From Theocolax elegans (Eukaryota > Arthropoda > Insecta > Hymenoptera > Cerocephalidae): 64,000 nt of DNA. Made by a program: the position numbers and the translations under genes. Below the pieces are notes generated by a model. That model did not search any database. It saw only the letters and a program-made list of their open reading frames with translations, and had not been told where the DNA came from. This document shows, piece after piece, positions 11,402 through 22,702 of the stretch (positions within the stretch are counted from its first letter, which is position 1; the number at the start of each line of letters is the position of its first letter). The DNA is taken from assembly GCA_026168455.1 (NCBI GenBank), contig CM047429.1, positions 35,014,066-35,078,065 of the forward strand, written 5' to 3'.

Positions 11402-12058
11402 TCGGACATAATGGGCCCGATAAGTCCGAAAACACACCCAAAGGGATATCGCTTTATTTCTGTATTTGTAGATGATTATTCCCGATTAGCTCAGGCATAT
11501 CCCATGAAATTTAAAAATGATACAGGATCGAGTCTTGATCACTTTGTCAAAACTTCGAGAAATTTACTTGGACGAGACGCGAAAGTCTGTTATTTAAGAT
11601 CAGATCAGGGCACAGAATTTACGAGAGGCGATACAATTAAAGTACTCGAAAAACTCGGAGCTGAACTGTAGTTGGCATGCCCTGATACTCCTCAGCACAA
11701 TAGAGTGGCTGAGAAATTCAATCAGACTATTCAGAAGAAAGTAAGAGCGCTAATGTTTGATTCTAAATTACCAGAAAATATGTGGGACTTGGTTTTGGGT
11801 GCTGCTGTTTATGCTTACAATAGAACTCCACACAAGTCAAATGAGATGGTTTCTCCTTTGGAAAAATTTAACCCAAATTATACCGTGAATTTAAAACAAT
11901 TTAGGCGTTTTGGTTGCATGGCTTATGTAAAGATTCAGAGAAAAATAGGTCCTAAGTTTAGAGAGATGGCAATCCCAAGTTTCTTGTTGGATACAAAGCC
12001 ACCGGTTATGTCTTGTTCAAACCAAATGAGAATAGATTTTATGAAAGTCGAGATGTGA
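11402..12058 (+). pseudogene. Copia integrase core (broken)
   Basis: DDE integrase that would insert copia cDNA. The core opens with DIMGPI (first Asp), continues through [11 protein letters not shown], has [10 protein letters not shown] (second Asp) and then [16 protein letters not shown], whose Glu fits the third catalytic residue. An in-frame TAG at 11669-11671 cuts between the second Asp and the Glu motif. The C-terminal part is frameshifted near 12058, close to an A-run at 12067-12080. Downstream basic sequence leads into the RT region. Confidence 0.85.
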
Positions 12059-12164
12059 GATTCAATGAAAAAAAAAAAAAATTGTTTTTGGTGACAGATT
12101 CACAAAGAATCAAATACAAGACTGGGACAATAATTTTGAAACGGTAAACAACGAGAAGTGGTTC

Positions 12165-13890
12165 TTGAATTATGAGAAAGATGTGTCGAGAGAATATGAG
12201 GAAATAATAAGAAAGGAGGGAGTAGGAAAGAGAAAAAGTGGTCGCCCGAGGAAGTTGCAAGCGAAAGAAAGCGAAATAGAAAAGGAACAGATATTAAGTG
12301 ATCTGAAATATAATGCACTGTTAGCAAAAATTAACTGTGACCCACAATCGTATAGAGAGGCGATGAGTTTAAAAGACAAAGAAAATTGGTTGTCTGCAAT
12401 TCAGAGTGAATTGGACTCAATGAGCAAAAATGAAGTATGGGAACTAGTAGAACGATCTGAAATTATGAGAGGCGAAAATAAACCGAATATAATAGATTCT
12501 AGGTGGGTCTTAAAGAAAAAGATGGAAAAAGAAGGGACGTGTAAATATAAAGCGAGACTTGTTATAAGAGGCTTCAAGGATAGAAATGAATATGATTTGG
12601 TTAAAACATACACACCTGTTTCGAGATTAACCTTGATAAGATCGGTTCTAGCTATCATTAATAAATATGATTTGAACGTATATCAAATGGACGTGAAAAC
12701 CGATTTCTTGAACGTAACTATAAGCGAAGAGATATACATGGAATTGCCAGAAGGCATGAATGTGACGAGCAAAGAGAAGCGAGAGAAGGTCTGTAAATTG
12801 AAGAAAGCGCTGTATGGTTTAAAAATCAGTCCGAAACGTTGGAATGAAAGGTTTACGGAAGCCGCTAATAAAATAGGTTTACATACTCATGATAGCGTAC
12901 CATGTTTATTTACTTGGCGAGAGGCGAATAAAATATTGTTTTTCAGTTTTTGTATGTTGATGACATGTTAATTGCTAGCAACGATAAAGTCCGACTAAGC
13001 GAGGTGAAAACTAAATTAAAATCAGAATTTGAAATGACTGATCTGGGAGAACCGAAGTGCTTTCTAGGAATTAAGATTTTACGGGATAGAGTGATTAAAA
13101 CGTTGACATTGTCACAAGAAAGCTATATATTAAAATTGTTACAGAGATTTGGGTTTGGTGAGATGCATCCGCAGAGGACTCCGATGATTACAAATCAGGT
13201 AGCAAATCGTAAGAGACGCGATCGCGAAGAGAATGAGACGGAATCGGAATGCAAAAGTGACGAATTCAAACTGAATGTTCCCTATAGAGAAGCCGTGGGT
13301 TCATTATTGTATCTAGCAAATGTGACGCGTCCTGATATCACTTATGCAGTGAATATTGTCAGTAGGCATCAAATAAATCCGAATGAGGACGATTGGGAAA
13401 TGATAAAAAGGATTTTTGGTATTTAAAGGGAAGTGTGTCCTTGGGTCTAAAATATACTGGTAATACTGATGATATTCAGACTTATTCTGATGCAAGTTTT
13501 GCCGATTGTAGAAATAGCTGAGAACTAGTGGTTTTGTAATTAAATTGTTTGGAGATGCGGTGTCTTGAAAGACACACAAACAATTAAATGTCGCATTATC
13601 TAACTGTCAAGCTGAGTATATAGCAATGAGCGAGGCGTGTCAATATAAAATTTTGTTGTATGATTCTGTGGTGCGACAATAAGGCGGCTGGTGCAGCCAC
13701 CCAAATAACAGGTAGCAATAAGTTGCTACATATGATTGAAATTAAAGAACATTATGTGAGAGAATGTGTTAAAATGGGTTTTGTTACAGTGATGTGGGTT
13801 AAGTCAAAAGAACAGCTTGCTAATATATTTACAAAGCCGTTGGCTTTTGGTTTACATAATAAACTAACCTTCAAGATAATGAATGGATAA
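12165..13890 (+). pseudogene. Copia reverse transcriptase / RNase H (broken)
   Basis: The RT runs from NWLSAIQSELDSM through SRWVLKKK, KARLVIRGF, YQMDVKTDFLN and LYGLKISPKRWNE to MYVDDMLIAS, which holds the YVDD catalytic motif. A frameshift at about 12955 separates YVDD from the upstream part. The segment 12950-13426 ends at a stop. RNase H follows with TYSDASFADC (about 13485), several frame breaks including a TGA where a Trp is expected, and a final open stretch (LWCDNKAA, 13660-13890) that carries the C-terminal RNase H residues. Copia assignment is firm. The same segment from 12535 on is present, inverted, at 19236-20591. Confidence 0.9.
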
Positions 13891-13965
13891 AGAGATGCGT
13901 ATATATTATGCTTAATATGTGTGATTTGTATTTCTTTTAGGAAACAGTAAGTGATTGCAGGTCCG

Positions 13966-13977
13966 ATCGGGAGGGAG
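13966..13977 (+). promoter_or_regulatory. Copia polypurine tract
   Basis: CGGGAGGGAG lies directly before the 3' LTR and would prime plus-strand synthesis. Confidence 0.7.
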
Positions 13978-14229
13978 TGATGGAATTGCGATCGGCCCTT
14001 AGGTCGAGTTTCCCCTCTACTCATTATACCGTTGCGACTAACACTCGCAACTGTCGTCGGAGGACTAACACTCTCTCCTCAGCTACCGATCTGAGTTGAT
14101 CGTCTTGGCGCCATCGCGAGATCTCGTTTTTATTATCTTGTACTTTTATTATCTTATTATTTTTATATTAAACAAAGTGAAGTGTAGTGAGGCGTGTTTT
14201 TATTGCTGCCACCACCCAATAATCCATCA
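13978..14229 (+). repeat. Copia 3' LTR (252 bp)
   Basis: TGATGGA...TCCATCA, matching the 5' LTR. It carries a TAACACTCGCAACTGTC block that the 5' LTR replaces with a shorter one. Confidence 0.9.
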
Positions 14230-14634
14230 CTTGACAAGTATAATTTTCTTTACTATATTATAACATACTCTATTTCATTTAAGTGGATTAAAAATGTTGA
14301 AAAGTTACTGTTAAATATTAGTCTATTCGATGAAATTGTTCCTGGGATATCCTATCTATTATGGAAAAAAACTTAGGGTATGGAGTCTCTTATAATTTAT
14401 TAAAATAGTACCCTAGTAGAAATTTGACAATAAATGTAACAATTTTAAGTTAGAAAATGGCCAATTATCATAAAATACCCAATAAATGCCCAATTAATGG
14501 CAACCTCAGAGTTTTTTTAACCTTAAATGTTACATTTTTACTAGGGTAATGCTACATATAAATTGGCCAGAAAAATTAAATTTAAAGTTAATAATAAACA
14601 AATTGGTTTAAAAAATTAAGAAATGCTTTCACTT

Positions 14635-17440
14635 GCTATGGAAACAATTATTAGTTAATAACATTGAATTGTTTTTCCAATTTTAACCCAAGCTTATCCC
14701 TTTAATCAAATAGATATTGGTGATTTCACGACGAGTGTACATAAATTTTAAAATGGCTCATGTTTTTTTAGATAGACTAAAAATATAATTCATAATCTAC
14801 AAGAAATTTTATTTCAAAATATTAATTTTTATCAGAGTTATACAAGTTGTAACAACAGTTTTTTCGTTTTTTTCAATTTTCACCATATTGGAAGTATACC
14901 TTAAAATACCTCAAAATAGGTCAACTTTTTGTATTACATAAGGTAAAAGTACCAGTGCCGGAATAGTTTTTTACTAGGTATGTAAATTTTAATTATTTTT
15001 AAGCAAAATAAAGAGCTATGCCATTACTGTTTGTTAGCTTATGATAAATTATTAGCGTTCAATTCATATTGTTTCGAATAATAATTAATATTTTTTCATA
15101 ATAATTCTATTTTTTTATGCTTATGTTGACTCTAATTATTAAATGAGACAAAAAACTGTCAATATGAATTTGTACATAAGTTGGAACATTCAAAATAATT
15201 TTGTTGATTAGAATTGTGTTTTTTAAATAATTTATGTACTACACATAGTTGACTTATCGAAGATAATGTAAAATATTAAAATAGTTATTAGTTAACGATT
15301 GCTAACAATTAGACATTTAAAAAATGTAAATAAATATTAATTATCTTAATGTTAAAAGTGTTCCACGAAACGGGCGAAATATAGACTTATGTACCAACTA
15401 TGAAACATTTTTTCTTGCTGTTCCAATACTTATGGACATGAGAAAATGTTGTACATATTTTGGAACAGTATAATTTATGAAGCAATTAGATATAAATTTG
15501 AATTTTAGTGTACATCATATGAAAGTATAGCTTCTATACATAATATTATGTTTGTAAAGCATAATGAATTATATGTATGTATTATCGGTCACACCGAACT
15601 AAATAATTTACTTTTAGAATAAAGTAGGCTCATTGTATATAGACATTTACGAACGATACATTCCTTTTTTCAAATCATAATGAATTATGTTTGAATAGCT
15701 TTATCAAGGCATCGGAAATCAGCACTATTTGTCATCATAACCTATGACGCTTCCGCTGGGGATTAAGGCGGAGGTCGCAAAATAAATGAATAAAACACTC
15801 GCACTTACTTAATAAGAGTTGAAATGAGTTTTTATTTAATATTACGAAACCCGATAGGTTTGTTTACAATTCGCCGTTTGCCAGTCACGGCTTAAAATGT
15901 ACTCGCCGATTTTTGCGATCAAAGTAACGCGGTTTGACGCGACGAGCACTCACACACTTGCACGAAAAGGATCTGGAGAACTGCGGCGAAACTCACGTAC
16001 ACACCAGGAGAATCGTCTCCAAGATAAATCTCAGTCTCTCACGCGGGCGGATATTAACTACACGTTTTGTTTTGGTCCGTAAAATCTCGATACGGCCTAT
16101 ATCGTACACCGCTCGGGAAGCTCTGCTCTCACGACAGCTCGTTTCGTCTCAGAGCGAGCCTTGCGCTAAGACGCTGCGCACTCGTCGCTACTCTCGACTT
16201 CGCGGCCGTGCGAGAGCTATGCTGGGCCTCTCGAACGCGCGCGCATGTTCGCGTACACAGCGGCTACGCGCGGTCGTTAATTCGCATCGACCGTTCTGAA
16301 CTAGATCTCCGTGTTGATATTCACGGATCGACATGAATAGTGGTGCTGGAGTTCGGGTGTTCAGTGGGACATATTCAGGATACTGGAGGTTGGTGCTGCA
16401 GGAGGTTTCGGTGTCAGGTAACAATTCAATCGTTCCTTAAGTGTAATTTGTTAGGCTAATTCGGCCGTGTGTTTGAGACTTCTAGGTGCAGTTTCAACGG
16501 TGACCTGCGTGCCTGCGGGACTTCCTCTGGTTGGCTGAGATGCTGGTTCAATACTATTGCTTACGGAGAAGACTTTCCGTCCAGGATATCGTGGGTAAGT
16601 GCGGCGGTTTCCGCAGCAGTAGTATTATTGTTTGAAGTGTTCCTAACCTCTAACCTAGTGTAAACACTAGGGTTTAATATCTCCTGTGCCTCCTTATATT
16701 CCCAGGAAGAACTGCATGTTGTCGCAGCTTCTCTGTCCTTCTTCTTATTTCTTAAATTAGGTTATTCACTAATTATCTTTTACAGGTACTCGGTACTAGG
16801 CTGAAGCGAGGACCTGGATGTTAGAGCGAGGCCACTCCATGTGTAACCTGGGAGCGCTATCGGACCTCACAGCCTCTACTGCTAGTCTACGGCTTCTTAG
16901 CATGGTGCTGGATCCAAGGATCAAGGGGGATCAATTCCAAGGAGTAGGACTGGTGCTGGAGGTTTACTCGAAGGAATAGTGTGTGTGCCTCCTCTCTCCG
17001 AGCATTGTGTGGCTTGCTCGACTAGTGCCACTTATTATAACGTAGAATAATATATCACAGTGACTTGTGATGTAAGCACATCGTCACAAACCTTTCAAAT
17101 TATTTGACTTTTGAACCTTTTATATTTTTTTTCTCGATTACATATATTTTATATTCTTGTATTTATAAATTTATATTTCTTAACTTATTTGAAATATGAT
17201 ATCTTTTTTCCATTTATAAAAGACTCAAAGTGTTGTTAAAATATATAATAATTTAATACTAAATGTTCCACAATATGGCACTGTTTCGCAATTGGTACTT
17301 TTACCTTATTAAATGGAAAAACTTTAAAGCGCTCAATTTAATTGTTAACATTTTTACAAATACCTAATTTGCAGTAATAAAATTGGCTATCAAGTAGTTT
17401 TGATTTTGGACTGTACGACAGAATCAATTTGGCTCTGATT
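14635..17440. other. Spacer of inverted duplication; mostly no gene, LTR-like patch
   Basis: 14635-15700 is AT-rich with nothing recognisable. About 15725-16140, read on the minus strand, resembles the R/U5 part of an insect LTR: GC-rich transcribed-looking sequence, an AATAAA-containing stretch, then a GC-rich end. I found no paired LTR or target duplication. 16200-17060 is GC-richer, with repeated TGGTGCTGGA phrases and possible splice sites (GTCAG/GTAACA near 16417, TTTTACAG/GTACT near 16785); it could be noncoding RNA exons. No protein is recognisable. Confidence 0.3.
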
Positions 17441-17451
17441 GAAACAGGTTA

Positions 17452-18280
17452 TTCTTTGAAACAATAGCTTTTCAACAAAATTTGTTTTAATATGGGATTT
17501 TGATGCAAACCAAAAATATAATAAATCAAAGATATTGTATAAGTGAAAAATTGAAAATAGACAGTTTTAGCACTAGGGTACCCATGTCATACTATCCAAC
17601 AGTTCTATTCAACAATTATTATCCTGGATAACACTTTTTTCGTCTAATTATTTGGATTCTACTATATTTATTTAATTATATTAACTTATTGAACTTATAT
17701 TAAATATGTATGAATATGTAGCCAATGAAACTTATGAATTGGATTTTTATAATTTTTTCACCAAATAGTGTTTTTTAGGATTTTATTAATTAGGACAGAT
17801 CTCAGAATATCTAAATTTAATTAATTCATTTTAATTTTAATTAAATTTAATTTAATTAATTATAATTAATATAACTTATCAATAATACTAAAAAAGACAA
17901 TTTAGTGAAAAAGATATTAAAACCCAATTAACAAGTTATATTGGTTACATTAAACTTATCTTTATTAATAATTTACTTAAATTTTCTTAAAATTAATTTT
18001 TGTTAGGTATATGATAGTTTCGTAAAATTTAATTAATGACAATAAATAAACATTGTATAATTCAATTAGTTAGGTGATAAAAAGTTTATTCAGGACAATA
18101 ATTTTTGAATAAAAATGTTGGTTCTATGAATTGGGTACTCAAGTACTAAAACTGTCTATTTTCAATTTTTGCATTTATACAAAATTTATACAATATCTTT
18201 ACTTTATTATATCTTTGGTTTGAATCAACATCCCATATTAAATCAAATTTTGTTGACAAGCTATTGTTTCAAAGAATAAC
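17452..18280. repeat. Diverged palindromic (foldback/MITE-like) element
   Basis: 17452-17650 reads as the diverged inverse of about 18080-18280 (for example TTATTCTTTGAAACAATAGC against its complement at the right edge, and CCAACAGTTCTATTCAAC against its inverse near 18110). The centre lies near 17860. There is no coding capacity. A SINE sits at its right edge. Confidence 0.6.
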
Positions 18281-18488
18281 TTTTTTTTTATTTTATCGTC
18301 GCTCTTTTTATGCTCCCAAATTGGTGCTAATCAGCGACGGAGGTTATATGATGTCTTTGTTAAGAAAGCACTTGTTGAAAATACATTCCCCAGTGGTGCT
18401 TGTATCAATCGGCCGGGGCTGGGAATCGAACCTGGGACCTCCAGATTACGAGCCCGACGTCCTACCAACCAATCCATCGCAAGCCTCA
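18281..18488 (-). mobile_element. tRNA-derived SINE, copy 1
   Basis: On the minus strand the head resembles a tRNA, with an A-box-like segment and a B box GGTTCGATTCCC; the tail is the T-run on the plus strand. It is flanked by 11-bp duplications CAAAGAATAAC at 18270-18280 and 18489-18499. The same family, better preserved, lies at 22481-22690. A short open frame across it on the plus strand is not a gene. Confidence 0.85.
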
Positions 18489-18896
18489 CAAAGAATAACA
18501 TTTCTTAATTTTTTAAACCAATTTACTTTATATTAACTTTTAATTTAATTTTTTTAGCCAATTTATATGTAGCATAACCCTACTAAAAATGTAACATTTA
18601 AGGTTAAAAAAAAACTCTAATGTTGCCATTAATTGGGCATTTATTGGGTATTTTATGATAATTGGCCATTTTCTAACTTAAAATTGTTACATTTATTGTC
18701 AAATTTCTACTAGGGTACTATTTTAATAAATTATAAGAGACTCTATACCCTAAGTTTTTTTCCATAATAGATAGGATATCCCAGGAACAATTTCATCGAA
18801 TAGACTAATATTTAACAGTAACTTTTCAACATTTTTAATCCACTTAAATGAAATAGAGTATGTTATAATATAGTAAAAAAAATTATACTTGTCAAG

Positions 18897-19148
18897 TGAT
18901 GGATTATTGGGTGGTGGCAGCAATAAAAACACGCCTCACTACACTTCACTTTGTTTAATATAAAAATAATAAGATAATAAAAGTACAAGATAATAAAAAC
19001 GAGATCTCGCGATGGCGCCAAGACGATCAACTCAGATCGGTAGCTGAGGAGAGAGTGTTAGTCCTCCGACGACAGTTGCGAGTGTTAGTCGCAACGGTAT
19101 AATGAGTAGAGGGGAAACTCGACCTAAGGGCCGATCGCAATTCCATCA
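18897..19148 (-). repeat. Copia LTR in the inverted copy
   Basis: Inverse counterpart of 13978-14229, with the same 252-bp length and the same variable block. Confidence 0.88.
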
Positions 19149-19235
19149 CTCCCTCCCGATCGGACCTGCAATCACTTACTGTTTCCTAAAAGAAATACAA
19201 ATCACACATATTAAGCATAATATATACGCATCTCT

Positions 19236-20591
19236 TTATCCATTCATTATCTTGAAGGTTAGTTTATTATGTAAACCAAAAGCCAACGGCTTTGTAAATA
19301 TATTAGCAAGCTGTTCTTTTGACTTAACCCACATCACTGTAACAAAACCCATTTTAACACATTCTCTCACATAATGTTCTTTAATTTCAATCATATGTAG
19401 CAACTTATTGCTACCTGTTATTTGGGTGGCTGCACCAGCCGCCTTATTGTCGCACCACAGAATCATACAACAAAATTTTATATTGACACGCCTCGCTCAT
19501 TGCTATATACTCAGCTTGACAGTTAGATAATGCGACATTTAATTGTTTGTGTGTCTTTCAAGACACCGCATCTCCAAACAATTTAATTACAAAACCACTA
19601 GTTCTCAGCTATTTCTACAATCGGCAAAACTTGCATCAGAATAAGTCTGAATATCATCAGTATTACCAGTATATTTTAGACCCAAGGACACACTTCCCTT
19701 TAAATACCAAAAATCCTTTTTATCATTTCCCAATCGTCCTCATTCGGATTTATTTGATGCCTACTGACAATATTCACTGCATAAGTGATATCAGGACGCG
19801 TCACATTTGCTAGATACAATAATGAACCCACGGCTTCTCTATAGGGAACATTCAGTTTGAATTCGTCACTTTTGCATTCCGATTCCGTCTCATTCTCTTC
19901 GCGATCGCGTCTCTTACGATTTGCTACCTGATTTGTAATCATCGGAGTCCTCTGCGGATGCATCTCACCAAACCCAAATCTCTGTAACAATTTTAATATA
20001 TAGCTTTCTTGTGACAATGTCAACGTTTTAATCACTCTATCCCGTAAAATCTTAATTCCTAGAAAGCACTTCGGTTCTCCCAGATCAGTCATTTCAAATT
20101 CTGATTTTAATTTAGTTTTCACCTCGCTTAGTCGGACTTTATCGTTGCTAGCATTTAACATGTCATCAACATACAAAAACTGAAAAACAATATTTTATTC
20201 GCCTCTCGCCAAGTAAATAAACATGGTACGCTATCATGAGTATGTAAACCTATTTTATTAGCGGCTTCCGTAAACCTTTCATTCCAACGTTTCGGACTGA
20301 TTTTTAAACCATACAGCGCTTTCTTCAATTTACAGACCTTCTCTCGCTTCTCTTTGCTCGTCACATTCATGCCTTCTGGCAATTCCATGTATATCTTTTC
20401 GCTTATAGTTACGTTCAAGAAATCGGTTTTCACGTCCATTTGATATACGTTCAAATCATATTTATTAATGATAGCTAGAACCGATCTTATCAAGGTTAAT
20501 CTCGAAACAGGTGTGTATGTTTTAACCAAATCATATTCATTTCTATCCTTGAAGCCTCTTATAACAAGTCTCGCTTTATATTTACACGTCC
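19236..20591 (-). pseudogene. Copia RT/RNase H fragment, inverted copy
   Basis: Same breaks as 12535-13890: the RNase H frame breaks, the frameshift before YVDD and the stop after IFGI are shared. The decay therefore preceded the duplication. An Ile of the original after YVDDML is Asn here. The RT is truncated at its N-terminus, where the reading frame runs into the adjoining LTR (20592-20709). Confidence 0.85.
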
Positions 20592-21253
20592 TAGGGTAGA
20601 CGTAACGTAGAAAAATTAAATGGACTGAATTTAAATTAAATATAGAAGTTCCCCGTTTTAGTACGCGTATAGCGTCAAGGATGGATGGCAATTCTCCTTG
20701 GTATAGCACAGGTCATAGAGCCTTCCGAAATTTACGTGCATGGGTAAGCCCGAGGTGCAACAATGAGTGAAGGCGAGGTAAGGAAAACAATCAACCTTAT
20801 CGGGCGGGAGATCTACGGCTGACCGGTGGCTGCAACTGCTCGGCTGTCTTTCTCGCTCTCGTTGAACCTCGATGCAAAGACTCCCTTACAATAGAAATAC
20901 GGTATAGACTAATTGGGATTTTTAAAGGGATAGGAAAATGACTGGTGTGTAAAGGTTTAAAGATACTGAACAATGACTTTCGATTTTCTTGCTTTACTTC
21001 GCGTTCAATTTTGGTTACAGGATTTTACCTTACTTAAGAAAGGACTAAAGAACAAGAGCACCCACCCCCGGCGCGACATCCCTATTTATATCAAGGGTTT
21101 TGGGTGGAGTTTTGGTTCCTCTTGACCAATCAGATTTGGTTACAACACTGTACATTTACTTAATTAATTTGTTCTTTGTCATGTGTGTGTGTGTGTATGT
21201 GTGTGTGTATGTGTACGCGCATGTGTGTTCGTTGCGTCTATCATGACGCGACA
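20586..21253 (-). repeat. Gypsy-type LTR, copy 1 (3' LTR orientation)
   Basis: Matches 52873-53645. Read on the minus strand it starts TGTCGCGTCATGATAG and runs to CTACCCTAGGACGT, lacking only the last four bases (AACA). It lacks a ~100-bp block present in the other copy. It contains a GT-rich microsatellite (21180-21230) and a TATAAATAGGG promoter motif on the minus strand near 21080-21095. On its right, AAGGGGCGAGC on the minus strand fits a polypurine tract, so this looks like a 3' LTR. Confidence 0.82.
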
Positions 21254-21452
21254 GCTCGCCCCTTAGAGAAGTTGCTATATAAATATGTATATATATATTA
21301 TTGTTTTTTGTTTATAAATACATATATGCATATGAATATTCTTTTTCATTTTGTGCACTTATTCTAGTAAATCCAAAAGAGGAAAAAGGAGAGAAAAGAA
21401 AATAAGCATGAGGAAGGAAAGGCTAAAAGTAAGGAAGAAATCATTTATTTTG
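21254..21452. other. AT-rich gap between LTR and zinc-binding gene
   Basis: TATA-type microsatellite and A/G-rich sequence. The AATAAA of the next gene (minus strand, 21444-21449) lies at its right edge. Confidence 0.4.
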
Positions 21453-22115
21453 TTAATATTCTTGTCCAGCTATCCTTCTTTGTCTTCTGAGGAGCTCGTA
21501 TACTTCCTCCTTGCATGAATCGCAGACGTGGAGTGATAAATCACTGTATTCCCAGATGCACCAACAATTTAATCCTTGGTATCTGGGGATGTCAAATCGG
21601 CTAATGAATTCACATCGCGGGCAATAATGCCGCGTGTTTTTCACCCTTAAACCACATTCCACGCAACGAGCTGGTCGTTCTACTTCTTCCGTGCTGCCAA
21701 AATCCAATGGGAATAATCCCTCTAGGTTCAGATCGCTGTCCCAATGATTTGTTACTCCTGGCTCCAGTAATCCGTCCATTACATTTTCCAGAAAACTACG
21801 GTATTTCTGCTGATGGTACCGTACTATGTTTGGATCCAAGTCATTGCACATCCTCTCTCGTACGTGTTGCGTGTTCCACCATTGGCTGGCTATTCTTTCA
21901 TCAGAAGTGTATGCTGGATAGTGGTGTCCGGCTATTCCTATTCGGGCACGAGTTGTTCGACGTACTTGTCCGTCTCTCATCAAGTACACCCATAAAGAGA
22001 AGTATTTCCTCAGAAGCTGCCACAGGACTGTTGTTCTTCTTAATGCTCGGCGTTCCGTGATCCACCCCATTGACGACTCGAGTTCTATGTCCATGTCCCA
22101 GTTGTCGTTGCTCAT
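21453..22115 (-). CDS. Intact 220-residue zinc-binding protein, unknown function
   Basis: I do not recognise this protein. The N-terminal half is helical-looking and Arg/Trp-rich. The C-terminal third holds a zinc-ribbon-like cluster: C151, C154, H163, C165, C168 (CVECG...HYCPRC), then C184, C186, C198 and C201 (CWC...CDSCK). There is no signal peptide or membrane segment. The unit is compact: a TATAAATAG on the minus strand at 22191-22199 about 75 bp before the ATG, and an AATAAA three bases after the stop. It has no stop or frameshift, unlike nearly everything around it. It lies between a gypsy-type LTR and an envelope-like pseudogene in the same orientation, so it may be an accessory gene of that element, an endogenous viral gene or a captured host gene. 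Confidence 0.6.
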   Translation of the reverse strand: MSNDNWDMDIELESSMGWITERRALRRTTVLWQLLRKYFSLWVYLMRDGQVRRTTRARIGIAGHHYPAYTSDERIASQWWNTQHVRERMCNDLDPNIVRYHQQKYRSFLENVMDGLLEPGVTNHWDSDLNLEGLFPLDFGSTEEVERPARCVECGLRVKNTRHYCPRCEFISRFDIPRYQGLNCWCIWEYSDLSLHVCDSCKEEVYELLRRQRRIAGQEY

Positions 22116-22186
22116 CTTGGTGTGTGAGGGTTGACGTGTGGCCGTATTGTTGCTACAAGTAAGAATAGATTGTCAAGCGTGAAACC

Positions 22187-22203
22187 CCCCTATTTATAGG
22201 CTG
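22187..22203 (-). promoter_or_regulatory. TATA box for the zinc-binding gene
   Basis: CCTATAAATAGGGGGG on the minus strand, about 75 bp upstream of the ATG at 22113-22115. Transcription would start near 22160. Confidence 0.55.
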
Positions 22204-22468
22204 GTACTGTTGGATTTTATGTTTTCTCCACCCCCGTGACTTAATTATGATTCAGGGAAAACCCTGCATTGGATAAAAAGAAATAGATAAAATCAAGGTT
22301 TTTTTATAATCTATATCCTATTCATATACATATATTTACTTATTGCGCAAGTTCGAAAGTTATTATAATTTATTTGTAAACAAACATTTATATTTAAATG
22401 ATAAGCAAGCATACTGTTTACAATATATATTTGTTATTATAATAAGTAATTGTTGACTATAAGTCATT
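22204..22468. other. AT-rich, no gene
   Basis: Upstream region of the zinc-binding gene. Its right edge would have been the last codons of the envelope-like frame (it ends in a stop near 22455 once the SINE is ignored). Confidence 0.4.
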
Positions 22469-22480
22469 TTTAAGTGCCTT

Positions 22481-22690
22481 TTTTTTATTATTATTTTAAC
22501 GTTGCTCTTTTTATGCTCCCAGACCGGTGCTAATCAACGACGGAGGTCATACGATGTCTTGGTGAAGAAAGCACTTGTTGAAAATACATTCGCCAGTGGT
22601 GCTTGTATCAATCGGCCGGGGCCGGGAATCGAACCTGGGACCTCCAGATTACGAGCCCGACGCCCTACCGACCGAGCCATCGCAGGCCTC
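22481..22690 (-). mobile_element. tRNA-derived SINE, copy 2
   Basis: On the minus strand it begins GAGGCCTGCGATGGCTCGG, with an A box (TGGCTCGGTCGGTAGGGC), an anticodon-loop-like CTCGTAA and a B box (GGTTCGATTCCC). About 130 bp of unrelated body follow, ending in an A-rich tail. It is flanked by 12-bp duplications TTTAAGTGCCTT (22469-22480 and 22691-22702). It is close in sequence to copy 1 (18281-18488) and interrupts the 3' end of an envelope-like gene. Confidence 0.9.
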
Positions 22691-22702
22691 TTTAAGTGCC
22701 TT

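Larger units (their letters stand above)
7217..14229 (+). mobile_element. Copia-type LTR retrotransposon (full length, decayed)
   Basis: Two LTRs, a primer site, a polypurine tract and a 5-bp target duplication bound a 7-kb element with copia gene order: gag, protease remnant, integrase, RT, RNase H. The coding part carries several stops and frameshifts and is not functional. The LTRs differ in a ~25-bp block after GTTGCGACT and at a few other sites, so the insertion is not very recent. A partial inverted copy that includes the same flank lies at 18.49-20.59 kb. Confidence 0.92.
12535..14626 (+). repeat. Left arm of a ~2.1-kb inverted duplication
   Basis: Matches 18489-20591 in inverse orientation. 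It covers copia RT from the GGACGT at 12535 through the 3' LTR, plus about 400 bp of flanking DNA after the target duplication. The two copies differ at only a few positions (for example one codon after YVDDML and one in the SE[E/K]IYMEL segment). Identity stops at 14626. Confidence 0.85.
18489..20591 (-). repeat. Right arm of inverted duplication (copia 3' half plus flank)
   Basis: Inverse of 12535-14626. It contains the flank (18500-18891), the target-site pentamer (18892-18896), the 252-bp LTR (18897-19148), RNase H and RT. Because the flanking DNA matches as well, this is a segmental duplication and not a second insertion. It ends at a junction with a gypsy-type LTR. Confidence 0.87.

Noticed and set aside
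14194..14376. 60-residue open frame found at both inverted arms
   Set aside because: Spans LTR end and flank; duplicated only because the segment is.
18400..18480. A genuine tRNA gene
   Set aside because: The head is tRNA-like, but an unrelated body, tail and flanking duplications show a SINE; the same holds at 22615-22685 and 55625-55695.
18264..18536. Open frames across the SINEs (also 22502-22778)
   Set aside because: tRNA-like SINE sequence read as protein.
21170..21240. Independent microsatellite feature
   Set aside because: Part of the LTR; also present at the matching place in the second LTR.
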